Assembly: GCA_023052935.1 (NCBI GenBank)
Contig: CM041297.1
Location: 45,880,417-45,944,416 of the forward strand
Reading direction: 5' to 3'
Source: Piezodorus guildinii
Lineage: Eukaryota > Arthropoda > Insecta > Hemiptera > Pentatomidae
DNA: 64,000 nt
Shown here piece by piece: positions 32,495 to 45,372 of this stretch (positions are counted from its first letter, which is position 1; every line of letters starts with the position of its first letter). Below the pieces are notes generated by a model. It ran no database searches. It was not told the DNA's origin and saw only the letters and a list, made by a program, of their open reading frames with translations. Position numbers and translations under genes: made by a program.

Positions 32495-32877
32495 GAGACG
32501 TTGATTTCCAAAAGGTACTAAAGGACATTTTTTACGAAATTGATTTTTTATCATATTTGTATTCTCATCATTTAGTTTTATCTAAATATTCTATTTCATG
32601 TTATCTAATGAATTCTATAGTCCTTAAAAAACGTGATTTAGAAATGCGGTCATTTTCTAAAAGTACTAATTACGCATTTATTTTCGGTCCAAATCATTAA
32701 AAAAAAAATTATTTCATAACTTTAATATGATGTTATTATTATAGTAAGAGAATAATTCTAAATTTTAAGGCAAAAAGACCCAAATTAGCTAGTTTAATAA
32801 TATAGTAATGAGAGATTTTCGCGCTTCCTGTAAAATTTCCTAGAATGGATATAGTACCTTTTGGAAATCAACGTCTC
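32495..32877. mobile_element. MITE, copy 2 (383 bp)
   Basis: Same family as 25691-26073, with terminal repeats GAGACGTTGATTTCCAAAAG and CTTTTGGAAATCAACGTCTC, identical length and AATT again at both flanks. With two independent sites, AATT is either the duplicated target or part of the ends. Confidence 0.8.
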
Positions 32878-33103
32878 AATTCTTCAAGTACAGTCGCCAC
32901 AGAGTCATCTCAAAAAGTTACCTATTACTCACGAGAGCCATAAATTATGATTCATAACACATTAGTCACGACTAAGTATATGACGTTCAGTCATTTGTCT
33001 ACAATAATATACAGGATGTCTCATCTTCTTGTGAGAGCAAATAATAAACCATAAGCGGATCAAAAAAGTTCATATGACCCCTTGTGCGAGACTCGGTTCG
33101 CAA

Positions 33104-34005
33104 TTTTACTTTCACTTACTATACATAGTATGGGAAAGTATTGCGATCGTGAAAATTTTCGAATTCCAGTTTTCAACGGAAATAGACGTTTTGGGTTCCC
33201 TAAGTTCAAATAACTAAGTCCCGCAAAAAGGTGTGTGTGTGTGTGGTAACTCCCGGGCGGAAACGAAAAGTCCTATGAAACTGAAATTTCATATTTAAGA
33301 CAACTATACGCCCGAGACGTTACAAAACCTTTTTCATCAAAATGAGCTTCCCATAAGAGCCACTTTATACCATGCATTCTGTACCTTTTTTCGATTTTCT
33401 CGAAAACGGTTCCGACGATTTTGATTAAACTCGCTATATCGATGTAAAATTTAATGTGCTTTAATATCATGTAGGTTTTATTCTGATAAAAATAGTCTGA
33501 CAGGACTTAAATGCCGATATTTTAAATTTTCTTCTTCTAAAGTACCTTTAATTTTGAATATTTTATAAAAATAACCATATCATCTAGCATTGATAAATAA
33601 CAGCTAAATATGCAAGTGGAGGAAATTTGAAAACCAACTAAAGGAGAAAACCGAAAAAATATTTGTTAATGCAATTTTTCGTTTTTGAACATAAGAACAG
33701 TAATATACATGAGTAATATACCGTTGGAAAGCTAAAGATTTTAGAAAAAAATATTATCTAATACACAGAGTTTTTTACAGAGTTTGTAAAAGTTAATAGA
33801 GAGTGATAAAAAGCCGATAAAACTAAGTGATTGTTTTAGATAATAATATCATCGATTTTTTAATAAAGTTTCTATAGAAATTTAATTTAACCAATTCTTT
33901 AATGGTTTCACTCATTTTCATCTCTTACCGTTTTTGAAAATTCTTTAATCGATTCTAAAAACGGAGGTAAGTGAAAGTCGTGTGTTGCTCGCACCAGATT
34001 TTTTA
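33104..34005 (-). mobile_element. Family A element at the left edge of the triplication
   Basis: The 5-kb repeat identity begins inside its (GT)n tract at 33231. The outer part (33104-33230) differs from the equivalent parts of the downstream copies at several bases. The head end is the GTTGCTCGCACCAGATT variant. Confidence 0.8.
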
Positions 34006-34397
34006 TTTTGTTGCCGTTATCCATGGTTTTCATCAGAAAAACTCAAATATATCTAGTTGATATGCACACACAATAAAACACGAGGTACTAAATGAAAGAA
34101 GAGATAACTTCCCAGAAAATTAGGGGAAAAAACTCTCAAGATAAGAAAGTAAGTGTCGCACAACGTATTAAATTAATTTTTTATATGTCGATGAATATTC
34201 GAGAATTTTCAAGGATCTAGGAATCTTTTATCGCTGGGTTTTCCATTTTCCGGATCTCAGCATTTAATTAGCTTTAAAATGGTACAAAGCAAACCTGGTT
34301 TTATTGGTCAATCAAGTATGGAGGGAGACAAGAATTTTAAAAAAAGGATCAAAAAGAAAATTTGTGCGTCATATGTGTCCTATAAATAACTTTCTTT

Positions 34398-35216
34398 TTG
34401 GTCCTATTTTTTGTTTTATTATTTTTAATAATAAACCTTTATAATCGACAATATAAAAATATATATCCCCTTAAAAATTTGAAAGTTTCAAGATGCGTAG
34501 AACCCGAAAAAACATTTGAATCGACGTCGTACGCTGTATTAGACGGTGACCAAACTCACAAGTACAAACTTGATAGTACTTGTAGTGTTTTTACTGTCGA
34601 ATTGACAGCTATTCTAAAAGCAGTTCATCTAGCTAGAAAAGCATTAGAAAAGTCAGTAATCATTTGTTCTGACTCGCTCAGTGCTATCAGACCCATTTCC
34701 AATCCATTCTCAACAAACCCTATTGTACAGGAGGTCCACTTCGCAATCAAACAGCTGGAGGACTCTTCAAAAAAAATAAATCTATTTTGGATTCCCAGCC
34801 ATTCCGGAATATCAGGGAATGAGGAAGTCGACAGAGCAGCAACAGAGGCACATTCACTAGAAGAACTAACGCCCTCTTTTATTTCATCATCTGAGCTGTT
34901 TCAGCCAATAAACGCGAAGATCATAGAAGAATGGCAACAGTCTTGGACCGCTCTTGAAAACAACAAATTGAAAATTGTTAAACCGACCATCAACTGCTGG
35001 GTCTCATCATCAAGAAAGTGCAGGCGTGAGGAGGTAGTTATCGCCCGCCTGAGGATAGGACACTGCCGCCTCACTCATGAGCACCTCATGGCACGAAGGG
35101 ATCCCCCTCGATGTCAACTGTGTAAAGTGGCTCTCACAGTAAGTCACATTTTTGAAGAGTGTCCTCGTTATAGTAGGGAATTTGTAAAATGTTGCGTACC
35201 ACGTAAAGTCTCGTAG
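34398..35216 (+). pseudogene. LINE ORF2 C terminus: RNase H remnant and CCHC motif (block 1)
   Basis: An open frame of 272 codons. The first ~37 residues come from the host repeat, not the LINE. The rest is the C-terminal part of an RNase-H-containing LINE ORF2. Visible are the second catalytic acid in TVELTAIL (E68), the third in IICSDSLSAI (D92), WIPSHSGISGNEEVD with the last aspartate (D145), and a terminal C-X2-C-X7-H-X4-C motif (C239, C242, H250, C255). The first catalytic aspartate is lost by 5' truncation. An in-frame TAG at 35214 cuts off the last segment, whose frame reopens to a TAA at 35292. It is inactive. Confidence 0.85.
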
Positions 35217-35525
35217 GCATTGAGCGATAGTGATCGGGCCGCCGATGGTGTCATTCAATTGGTGAAGAACATTCGTTTATATCACCTCATTTAAAACATT
35301 CAGGCTATTTTACGCAATGTTTGATATTTTACTCACAATTTTTATTTATTCATCTTATTTTTTATTTATTATTGTATATATTTTTTTTTTTTTTTTTATT
35401 ATTATTATATATATATTTTTTTTCTCTCTCTCTTCATCATAGGTAAGTTAATCGTCTTCTGAAGATGTTTTGGGCAATAATAACCACTCGCAGTTTTTTG
35501 CCCTTAAAACCAAAACAACAACAAC
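34508..35525 (+). mobile_element. 5'-truncated I/R1-type LINE with RNase H domain (block 1)
   Basis: The insert begins inside the RNase H domain and ends with the AACAACAAC-type tail at 35525. The flanking sequence is repeat family H: GATGCGTAGAACCCGAA on the left and GAATTAAAAAAATCCG on the right, compared with an uninterrupted version near 36095-36130. No long target duplication is evident. The 3' tail resembles that of the LINE at 10908. Confidence 0.8.
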
Positions 35526-36265
35526 GAATTAAAAAAATCCGTTTTTCCGCCGTCCGCCGTATGCGGCATTTCTCCGAAACTAGTGGACCAATTTTTTTCG
35601 AAATTCGCCACAAAAATACTACGGTGTTATAGGATCAGTAAAGCGCAATAAACAAGAAAAGAAATAGGAAAAAACTTGCCGATATATACGCCCATAACTC
35701 AGTTGTTTTTGAAAATTGAGAAACATTTATTGGTGTATTTAACCCAAAAAACCGCGAATGATTAAAAAAAAAGAGAGAGAAAAAGGAAAGAAACAAATTG
35801 AAACAAAAAATCATATGGTCAAGCTAAAACTTGTAAGAAATGTGACTCCCTGATGATTATTGATGATAGAAAAAAAGTGTAAGGTGTTCTGGAATCAAGA
35901 AACTTTATTTGAATGAAAAACGAAAGAAAAGAAAAGGAAAGAGTAAAGAATTTCAGTATAAATGCTTTTATTATTTTCAATATTCTTTATTATTTTTTAT
36001 TTATTATTATTTTCAATAATGAACCTTTGTAATTGACCAAAAAAAAAAAAAAAAAATTACCTCTCTTCGAAATTTGAGGGCTCTAGTTTTAAGATGCGTA
36101 GAACGCGAATAACTAATTTAAAAAAATCGGTTTTTCCTAATTAATAAATAAATATCATTTTGAATTAAATTTTCTAGAAAATGAAAAAAGAATAATTGAA
36201 ATTGGTTAAGAACCAGCAGAGATATAGCGTTTTGAAATTAGTTATACTATTTTCCTTTGAATTAT
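35526..36265 (-). repeat. Repeat family H, two partial copies (block 1)
   Basis: After the LINE the interrupted H copy resumes (ATCCGTTTTTCC, ACTAGTGGACCAATTTTTTT, CGCCCATAACTCAG). From about 36000 a second partial copy starts again with AATAATGAACCTTTGTAATT and AGATGCGTAGAACGCGAATA, mirroring 34420-34508. The same arrangement recurs at about 40604-41343 and 45681-46421. Antisense relatives lie at 1480-1765. Confidence 0.6.
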
Positions 36266-37045
36266 TTATTTATTTTCATATTACTTAATTGCCTCTCTAC
36301 ATCTTTATAAACAGTTATACTCTAATATTGTTATTTGGAAATATTAAACCATTGTGTTATGAATAATCTGTAGCGTTTTTTTTTTGCCAATGTGGACAGT
36401 GGGTCTTATGAACTTTTCTGTTCTGCTTAAGGTCATTTTATCTGGTCTCACAATATAACGAGACATTTATAAGACACCCTGTATATCATTACTCATAACA
36501 CTTTGCTCAACGATTGTTTAAATAAATTTAGCATTACTGTTTAAATCAACCCTACCATCAATCGTGAATATAAAAACAGGAAATATGAATAACGGGCAAG
36601 ACCGATGCTGTCAGAATATCAATACTCTAGACGCTTAGCTATAAAACACATTAGCTGTAAAAACAATAACGAAGCTGAAATCTAGCTAAAGAAAGCACTA
36701 AAAAAGAATGACCGAGTTCCAGGCGCACTTCAGATGCAGTCGTATACCTTCTGAATGGTGTCAAGGAAAAAACTCAAATGCCTACACTTTCATAATACTA
36801 AGATATAGGTAGCATACAAAAGGCGATTCCAGTTTATTTTTCTATCGGTTTTAATTGATAGATAGATTAGATTTAATAGTAAATATTAGTAGTTTTAGTA
36901 TTTATCGTCATTAAAAAATGAAACCATCATACGAAAATCTATTTCAATTAGAATCCTAACGGTAAGTAATGTATTATTCTAACGTTAAACAAACTATTAT
37001 TTATTCAACAAAATGAATTAAATTTTATATTTAAATCAGAAAAAA
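36266..37045. other. Unassigned part of the 5-kb block
   Basis: No coding region or repeat link seen. It contains GACACCCTGTATATCATTA near 36473. Repeated with the block at about 41344 and 46422. Confidence 0.35.
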
Positions 37046-37046
37046 A

Positions 37047-37263
37047 AAAACTGGTGCAGGCAACACGCGACTTTCCCTAACCTCTGTTTTTTAATTTAAT
37101 ATAAAAACTGTTAAATTAAATTACAGTTGAAAGTTTATTGGATTACATTTAGTTTCGTTGGAAATACATGTTTTAGATTAAATAATATAGTAAGAGAAAT
37201 TATTGTTTACAATTATCACTTAATTTTATGCGTTACGTTTTACAGCTTTGAGTATAAGATAAC
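37047..37263 (+). mobile_element. Old family A fragment (block 1)
   Basis: Starts CTGGTGCAGGCAACACGCGA and runs to GAGTATAAGATAACC, where the next family A copy in the opposite orientation begins. It belongs to the diverged subfamily of 5590 and 63499. Also present at about 42125 and 47203 in the other blocks. Confidence 0.65.
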
Positions 37264-37264
37264 C

Positions 37265-38184
37265 TTTTACTTTCACTTACTATATATAGTAAGGAAAGTA
37301 TTGCGATCGTGAAAATTTTCGAATTCCAGTTTTCAACGGAAATACACGTTTTAGGGTCCCCTGAGTCCAAATAACCAAGTCCCGCAAAAAGGTCTGTGTG
37401 TGTGTGTGTCTGTGTGTGTGTGTGTGTGGTAACTCCCGGGCGGAAACGAAAAGTCCTATGAAACTGAAATTTCATATTTAAGACAACTATACGCCCGAGA
37501 CGTTACAAAACCTTTTTCATCAAAATGAGCTTCCCATAAGAGCCACTTTATACCATGCATTCTGTACCTTTTTTCGATTTTCTCAAAAACGGTTCCGACG
37601 ATTTTGATTAAACTCGCTATATCGATGTAAAATTAAATGGGCTTTAATATCATGTAGGTTTTATTTGGATAAAAATGGTCTGACAGGGCTTAAATGCCGA
37701 TATTTTAAATTTTCTTCCTCTAAAGTACCTTTAATTTTTTAGATTCAATAATAATAACTAGATTATCTTGTTAGCGCTGATGAAAAACAGGTAAATATAT
37801 AAATTGAATAAATTCGATACCCAACTAAAGGAGAAAACAGAAAAAATATTATTTTAATGCAATTTTTCGTTTTTAAACATAAGAGCAGTAATATACATGA
37901 ATGATATACCGTTGGAAAGCTAAAGATTTTAGAAAAAATATCATCTCATACACAAGCTTTTAGAAGTTAATGGAGAGTGATGAAAAGAAGATAAATCTAA
38001 CTGATTATTTAAGATAATAATATAATAGATTTCTTAATAAAACACATGTTTCTATATAAATTCAATTTGATTAATTCCTTAATAATCTCACGTATTTTTA
38101 TCTCTAACTCTATTTGAAAATTCTTTCATTGATTTTAAAAATGGAGGTAAGTGAAAGTCGTGTGTTGCCCGCACCAGATTTTTT
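37265..38184 (-). mobile_element. Family A element, full copy (block 1, first of a head-to-tail pair)
   Basis: Full copy on the minus strand with a long compound (GT)n tract at 37393-37428. Its head (GCCCGCACCAGATTTTTT) runs straight into the tail of the next copy (TTTTACTTTCACTTACTA). Equivalent copies lie at about 42343-43262 and 47420-48340. Confidence 0.8.
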
Positions 38185-39083
38185 ACTTTCACTTACTATA
38201 TATAGTAAGGGGAAGTATTGCGATCGTGAAAATTTTCTAATTCCAGTTTTCAACGGAAATACACATTTTAGGGTCCCCTGAGTCCAAATAACCAAGTCCC
38301 GCAAAAAGGTGTGTGTGTGTGTGGTAACTCCCGGGCGGAAACGAAAAGTCCTATGAAACTGAAATTTCATATTTAAGACAACTATACGCCCGAGACGTTA
38401 CAAAACCTTTTTCATCAAAATGAGCTTCCCATAAGAGCCACTTTATACCATGCATTCTGTACCTTTTTTCGATTTTCTCGAAAACGGTTCCGACGATTTT
38501 GATTAAACTCGCTATATCGATGTAAAATTTAATGTGCTTTAATATCATGTAGGTTTTATTCTGATAAAAATAGTCTGACAGGACTTAAATGCCGATATTT
38601 TAAATTTTCTTCTTCTAAAGTACCTTTAATTTTGAATATTTTATAAAAATAACCATATCATCTAGCATTGATAAATAACAGCTAAATATGCAAGTGGAGG
38701 AAATTTGAAAACCAACTAAAGGAGAAAACCGAAAAAATATTTGTTAATGCAATTTTTCGTTTTTGAACATAAGAACAGTAATATACATGAGTAATATACC
38801 GTTGGAAAGCTAAAGATTTTAGAAAAAAATATTATCTAATACACAGAGTTTTTTACAGAGTTTGTAAAAGTTAATAGAGAGTGATAAAAAGCCGATAAAA
38901 CTAAGTGATTGTTTTAGATAATAATATCATCGATTTTTAATAAAGTTTCTATAGAAATTTAATTTAACCAATTCTTTAATGGTTTCACTCATTTTCATCT
39001 CTTACCGTTTTTGAAAATTCTTTAATCGATTCTAAAAACGGAGGTAAGTGAAAGTCGTGTGTTGCTCGCACCAGATTTTTTAT
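38181..39083 (-). mobile_element. Family A element spanning the block 1/2 junction
   Basis: The junction of the tandem blocks (38309) is in its GT tract. Its outer part resembles the downstream copy at 48337 and its inner part is identical to the copy at 33104. That is the hybrid expected from unequal exchange between the two. Confidence 0.8.
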
Positions 39084-39474
39084 TTTGTTGCCGTTATCCA
39101 TGGTTTTCATCAGAAAAACTCAAATATATCTAGTTGATATGCACACACAATAAAACACGAGGTACTAAATGAAAGAAGAGATAACTTCCCAGAAAATTAG
39201 GGGAAAAAACTCTCAAGATAAGAAAGTAAGTGTCGCACAACGTATTAAATTAATTTTTTATATGTCGATGAATATTCGAGAATTTTCAAGGATCTAGGAA
39301 TCTTTTATCGCTGGGTTTTCCATTTTCCGGATCTCAGCATTTAATTAGCTTTAAAATGGTACAAAGCAAACCTGGTTTTATTGGTCAATCAAGTATGGAG
39401 GGAGACAAGAATTTTAAAAAAAGGATCAAAAAGAAAATTTGTGCGTCATATGTGTCCTATAAATAACTTTCTTT

Positions 39475-40293
39475 TTGGTCCTATTTTTTGTTTTATTATT
39501 TTTAATAATAAACCTTTATAATCGACAATATAAAAATATATATCCCCTTAAAAATTTGAAAGTTTCAAGATGCGTAGAACCCGAAAAAACATTTGAATCG
39601 ACGTCGTACGCTGTATTAGACGGTGACCAAACTCACAAGTACAAACTTGATAGTACTTGTAGTGTTTTTACTGTCGAATTGACAGCTATTCTAAAAGCAG
39701 TTCATCTAGCTAGAAAAGCATTAGAAAAGTCAGTAATCATTTGTTCTGACTCGCTCAGTGCTATCAGACCCATTTCCAATCCATTCTCAACAAACCCTAT
39801 TGTACAGGAGGTCCACTTCGCAATCAAACAGCTGGAGGACTCTTCAAAAAAAATAAATCTATTTTGGATTCCCAGCCATTCCGGAATATCAGGGAATGAG
39901 GAAGTCGACAGAGCAGCAACAGAGGCACATTCACTAGAAGAACTAACGCCCTCTTTTATTTCATCATCTGAGCTGTTTCAGCCAATAAACGCGAAGATCA
40001 TAGAAGAATGGCAACAGTCTTGGACCGCTCTTGAAAACAACAAATTGAAAATTGTTAAACCGACCATCAACTGCTGGGTCTCATCATCAAGAAAGTGCAG
40101 GCGTGAGGAGGTAGTTATCGCCCGCCTGAGGATAGGACACTGCCGCCTCACTCATGAGCACCTCATGGCACGAAGGGATCCCCCTCGATGTCAACTGTGT
40201 AAAGTGGCTCTCACAGTAAGTCACATTTTTGAAGAGTGTCCTCGTTATAGTAGGGAATTTGTAAAATGTTGCGTACCACGTAAAGTCTCGTAG
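39475..40293 (+). pseudogene. LINE RNase H remnant (block 2)
   Basis: Identical predicted 272-residue product to the block 1 copy, including the missing first catalytic aspartate and the same premature TAG. The shared nonsense codon shows the damage predates the tandem duplication. Confidence 0.85.
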
Positions 40294-42342
40294 GCATTGA
40301 GCGATAGTGATCGGGCCGCCGATGGTGTCATTCAATTGGTGAAGAACATTCGTTTATATCACCTCATTTAAAACATTCAGGCTATTTTACGCAATGTTTG
40401 ATATTTTACTCACAATTTTTATTTATTCATCTTATTTTTTATTTATTATTGTATATATTTTTTTTTTTTTTTTTTATTATTATTATATATATATTTTTTT
40501 CTCTCTCTCTTCATCATAGGTAAGTTAATCGTCTTCTGAAGATGTTTTGGGCAATAATAACCACTCGCAGTTTTTTGCCCTTAAAACCAAAACAACAACA
40601 ACGAATTAAAAAAATCCGTTTTTTCCGCCGTCCGCCGTATGCGGCATTTCTCCGAAACTAGTGGACCAATTTTTTTCGAAATTCGCCACAAAAATACTAC
40701 GGTGTTATAGGATCAGTAAAGCGCAATAAACAAGAAAAGAAATAGGAAAAAACTTGCCGATATATACGCCCATAACTCAGTTGTTTTTGAAAATTGAGAA
40801 ACATTTATTGGTGTATTTAACCCAAAAAACCGCGAATGATTAAAAAAAAAGAGAGAGAAAAAGGAAAGAAACAAATTGAAACAAAAAATCATATGGTCAA
40901 GCTAAAACTTGTAAGAAATGTGACTCCCTGATGATTATTGATGATAGAAAAAAAGTGTAAGGTGTTCTGGAATCAAGAAACTTTATTTGAATGAAAAACG
41001 AAAGAAAAGAAAAGGAAAGAGTAAAGAATTTCAGTATAAATGCTTTTATTATTTTCAATATTCTTTATTATTTTTTATTTATTATTATTTTCAATAATGA
41101 ACCTTTGTAATTGACCAAAAAAAAAAAAAAAAAATTACCTCTCTTCGAAATTTGAGGGCTCTAGTTTTAAGATGCGTAGAACGCGAATAACTAATTTAAA
41201 AAAATCGGTTTTTCCTAATTAATAAATAAATATCATTTTGAATTAAATTTTCTAGAAAATGAAAAAAGAATAATTGAAATTGGTTAAGAACCAGCAGAGA
41301 TATAGCGTTTTGAAATTAGTTATACTATTTTCCTTTGAATTATTTATTTATTTTCATATTACTTAATTGCCTCTCTACATCTTTATAAACAGTTATACTC
41401 TAATATTGTTATTTGGAAATATTAAACCATTGTGTTATGAATAATCTGTAGCGTTTTTTTTTTGCCAATGTGGACAGTGGGTCTTATGAACTTTTCTGTT
41501 CTGCTTAAGGTCATTTTATCTGGTCTCACAATATAACGAGACATTTATAAGACACCCTGTATATCATTACTCATAACACTTTGCTCAACGATTGTTTAAA
41601 TAAATTTAGCATTACTGTTTAAATCAACCCTACCATCAATCGTGAATATAAAAACAGGAAATATGAATAACGGGCAAGACCGATGCTGTCAGAATATCAA
41701 TACTCTAGACGCTTAGCTATAAAACACATTAGCTGTAAAAACAATAACGAAGCTGAAATCTAGCTAAAGAAAGCACTAAAAAAGAATGACCGAGTTCCAG
41801 GCGCACTTCAGATGCAGTCGTATACCTTCTGAATGGTGTCAAGGAAAAAACTCAAATGCCTACACTTTCATAATACTAAGATATAGGTAGCATACAAAAG
41901 GCGATTCCAGTTTATTTTTCTATCGGTTTTAATTGATAGATAGATTAGATTTAATAGTAAATATTAGTAGTTTTAGTATTTATCGTCATTAAAAAATGAA
42001 ACCATCATACGAAAATCTATTTCAATTAGAATCCTAACGGTAAGTAATGTATTATTCTAACGTTAAACAAACTATTATTTATTCAACAAAATGAATTAAA
42101 TTTTATATTTAAATCAGAAAAAAAAAAACTGGTGCAGGCAACACGCGACTTTCCCTAACCTCTGTTTTTTAATTTAATATAAAAACTGTTAAATTAAATT
42201 ACAGTTGAAAGTTTATTGGATTACATTTAGTTTCGTTGGAAATACATGTTTTAGATTAAATAATATAGTAAGAGAAATTATTGTTTACAATTATCACTTA
42301 ATTTTATGCGTTACGTTTTACAGCTTTGAGTATAAGATAACC

Positions 42343-43262
42343 TTTTACTTTCACTTACTATATATAGTAAGGAAAGTATTGCGATCGTGAAAATTTTCGA
42401 ATTCCAGTTTTCAACGGAAATACACGTTTTAGGGTCCCCTGAGTCCAAATAACCAAGTCCCGCAAAAAGGTCTGTGTGTGTGTGTGTCTGTGTGTGTGTG
42501 TGTGTGGTAACTCCCGGGCGGAAACGAAAAGTCCTATGAAACTGAAATTTCATATTTAAGACAACTATACGCCCGAGACGTTACAAAACCTTTTTCATCA
42601 AAATGAGCTTCCCATAAGAGCCACTTTATACCATGCATTCTGTACCTTTTTTCGATTTTCTCAAAAACGGTTCCGACGATTTTGATTAAACTCGCTATAT
42701 CGATGTAAAATTAAATGGGCTTTAATATCATGTAGGTTTTATTTGGATAAAAATGGTCTGACAGGGCTTAAATGCCGATATTTTAAATTTTCTTCCTCTA
42801 AAGTACCTTTAATTTTTTAGATTCAATAATAATAACTAGATTATCTTGTTAGCGCTGATGAAAAACAGGTAAATATATAAATTGAATAAATTCGATACCC
42901 AACTAAAGGAGAAAACAGAAAAAATATTATTTTAATGCAATTTTTCGTTTTTAAACATAAGAGCAGTAATATACATGAATGATATACCGTTGGAAAGCTA
43001 AAGATTTTAGAAAAAATATCATCTCATACACAAGCTTTTAGAAGTTAATGGAGAGTGATGAAAAGAAGATAAATCTAACTGATTATTTAAGATAATAATA
43101 TAATAGATTTCTTAATAAAACACATGTTTCTATATAAATTCAATTTGATTAATTCCTTAATAATCTCACGTATTTTTATCTCTAACTCTATTTGAAAATT
43201 CTTTCATTGATTTTAAAAATGGAGGTAAGTGAAAGTCGTGTGTTGCCCGCACCAGATTTTTT
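42343..43262 (-). mobile_element. Family A element (block 2)
   Basis: Equivalent of 37265-38184 in the second block, with the same compound GT tract. Confidence 0.8.
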
Positions 43263-44161
43263 ACTTTCACTTACTATATATAGTAAGGGGAAGTATTGCG
43301 ATCGTGAAAATTTTCTAATTCCAGTTTTCAACGGAAATACACATTTTAGGGTCCCCTGAGTCCAAATAACCAAGTCCCGCAAAAAGGTGTGTGTGTGTGT
43401 GGTAACTCCCGGGCGGAAACGAAAAGTCCTATGAAACTGAAATTTCATATTTAAGACAACTATACGCCCGAGACGTTACAAAACCTTTTTCATCAAAATG
43501 AGCTTCCCATAAGAGCCACTTTATACCATGCATTCTGTACCTTTTTTCGATTTTCTCGAAAACGGTTCCGACGATTTTGATTAAACTCGCTATATCGATG
43601 TAAAATTTAATGTGCTTTAATATCATGTAGGTTTTATTCTGATAAAAATAGTCTGACAGGACTTAAATGCCGATATTTTAAATTTTCTTCTTCTAAAGTA
43701 CCTTTAATTTTGAATATTTTATAAAAATAACCATATCATCTAGCATTGATAAATAACAGCTAAATATGCAAGTGGAGGAAATTTGAAAACCAACTAAAGG
43801 AGAAAACCGAAAAAATATTTGTTAATGCAATTTTTCGTTTTTGAACATAAGAACAGTAATATACATGAGTAATATACCGTTGGAAAGCTAAAGATTTTAG
43901 AAAAAAATATTATCTAATACACAGAGTTTTTTACAGAGTTTGTAAAAGTTAATAGAGAGTGATAAAAAGCCGATAAAACTAAGTGATTGTTTTAGATAAT
44001 AATATCATCGATTTTTTAATAAAGTTTCTATAGAAATTTAATTTAACCAATTCTTTAATGGTTTCACTCATTTTCATCTCTTACCGTTTTTGAAAATTCT
44101 TTAATCGATTCTAAAAACGGAGGTAAGTGAAAGTCGTGTGTTGCTCGCACCAGATTTTTTA
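43258..44161 (-). mobile_element. Family A element spanning the block 2/3 junction
   Basis: Equivalent of 38181-39083. The block junction at 43387 is again in the GT tract. Confidence 0.8.
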
Positions 44162-44553
44162 TTTTGTTGCCGTTATCCATGGTTTTCATCAGAAAAACTC
44201 AAATATATCTAGTTGATATGCACACACAATAAAACACGAGGTACTAAATGAAAGAAGAGATAACTTCCCAGAAAATTAGGGGAAAAAACTCTCAAGATAA
44301 GAAAGTAAGTGTCGCACAACGTATTAAATTAATTTTTTATATGTCGATGAATATTCGAGAATTTTCAAGGATCTAGGAATCTTTTATCGCTGGGTTTTCC
44401 ATTTTCCGGATCTCAGCATTTAATTAGCTTTAAAATGGTACAAAGCAAACCTGGTTTTATTGGTCAATCAAGTATGGAGGGAGACAAGAATTTTAAAAAA
44501 AGGATCAAAAAGAAAATTTGTGCGTCATATGTGTCCTATAAATAACTTTCTTT

Positions 44554-45372
44554 TTGGTCCTATTTTTTGTTTTACTATTTTTAATAATAAACCTTTATAA
44601 TCGACAATATAAAAATATATATCCCCTTAAAAATTTGAAAGTTTCAAGATGCGTAGAACCCGAAAAAACATTTGAATCGACGTCGTACGCTGTATTAGAC
44701 GGTGACCAAACTCACAAGTACAAACTTGATAGTACTTGTAGTGTTTTTACTGTCGAATTGACAGCTATTCTAAAAGCAGTTCATCTAGCTAGAAAAGCAT
44801 TAGAAAAGTCAGTAATCATTTGTTCTGACTCGCTCAGTGCTATCAGACCCATTTCCAATCCATTCTCAACAAACCCTATTGTACAGGAGGTCCACTTCGC
44901 AATCAAACAGCTGGAGGACTCTTCAAAAAAAATAAATCTATTTTGGATTCCCAGCCATTCCGGAATATCAGGGAATGAGGAAGTCGACAGAGCAGCAACA
45001 GAGGCACATTCACTAGAAGAACTAACGCCCTCTTTTATTTCATCATCTGAGCTGTTTCAGCCAATAAACGCGAAGATCATAGAAGAATGGCAACAGTCTT
45101 GGACCGCTCTTGAAAACAACAAATTGAAAATTGTTAAACCGACCATCAACTGCTGGGTCTCATCATCAAGAAAGTGCAGGCGTGAGGAGGTAGTTATCGC
45201 CCGCCTGAGGATAGGACACTGCCGCCTCACTCATGAGCACCTCATGGCACGAAGGGATCCCCCTCGATGTCAACTGTGTAAAGTGGCTCTCACAGTAAGT
45301 CACATTTTTGAAGAGTGTCCTCGTTATAGTAGGGAATTTGTAAAATGTTGCGTACCACGTAAAGTCTCGTAG
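44554..45372 (+). pseudogene. LINE RNase H remnant (block 3)
   Basis: Same predicted product as in blocks 1 and 2. The one substitution seen among blocks (C at 44575) lies in the host-repeat part of this frame and is silent. Confidence 0.85.

Noticed and set aside
38110..38370. Minus-strand frames MKFQFHRTFRFRPGVTTHTH and similar in every family A copy
   Set aside because: They are translations of the repeat through its CA tract. Length varies with the microsatellite and there is no conserved protein feature.
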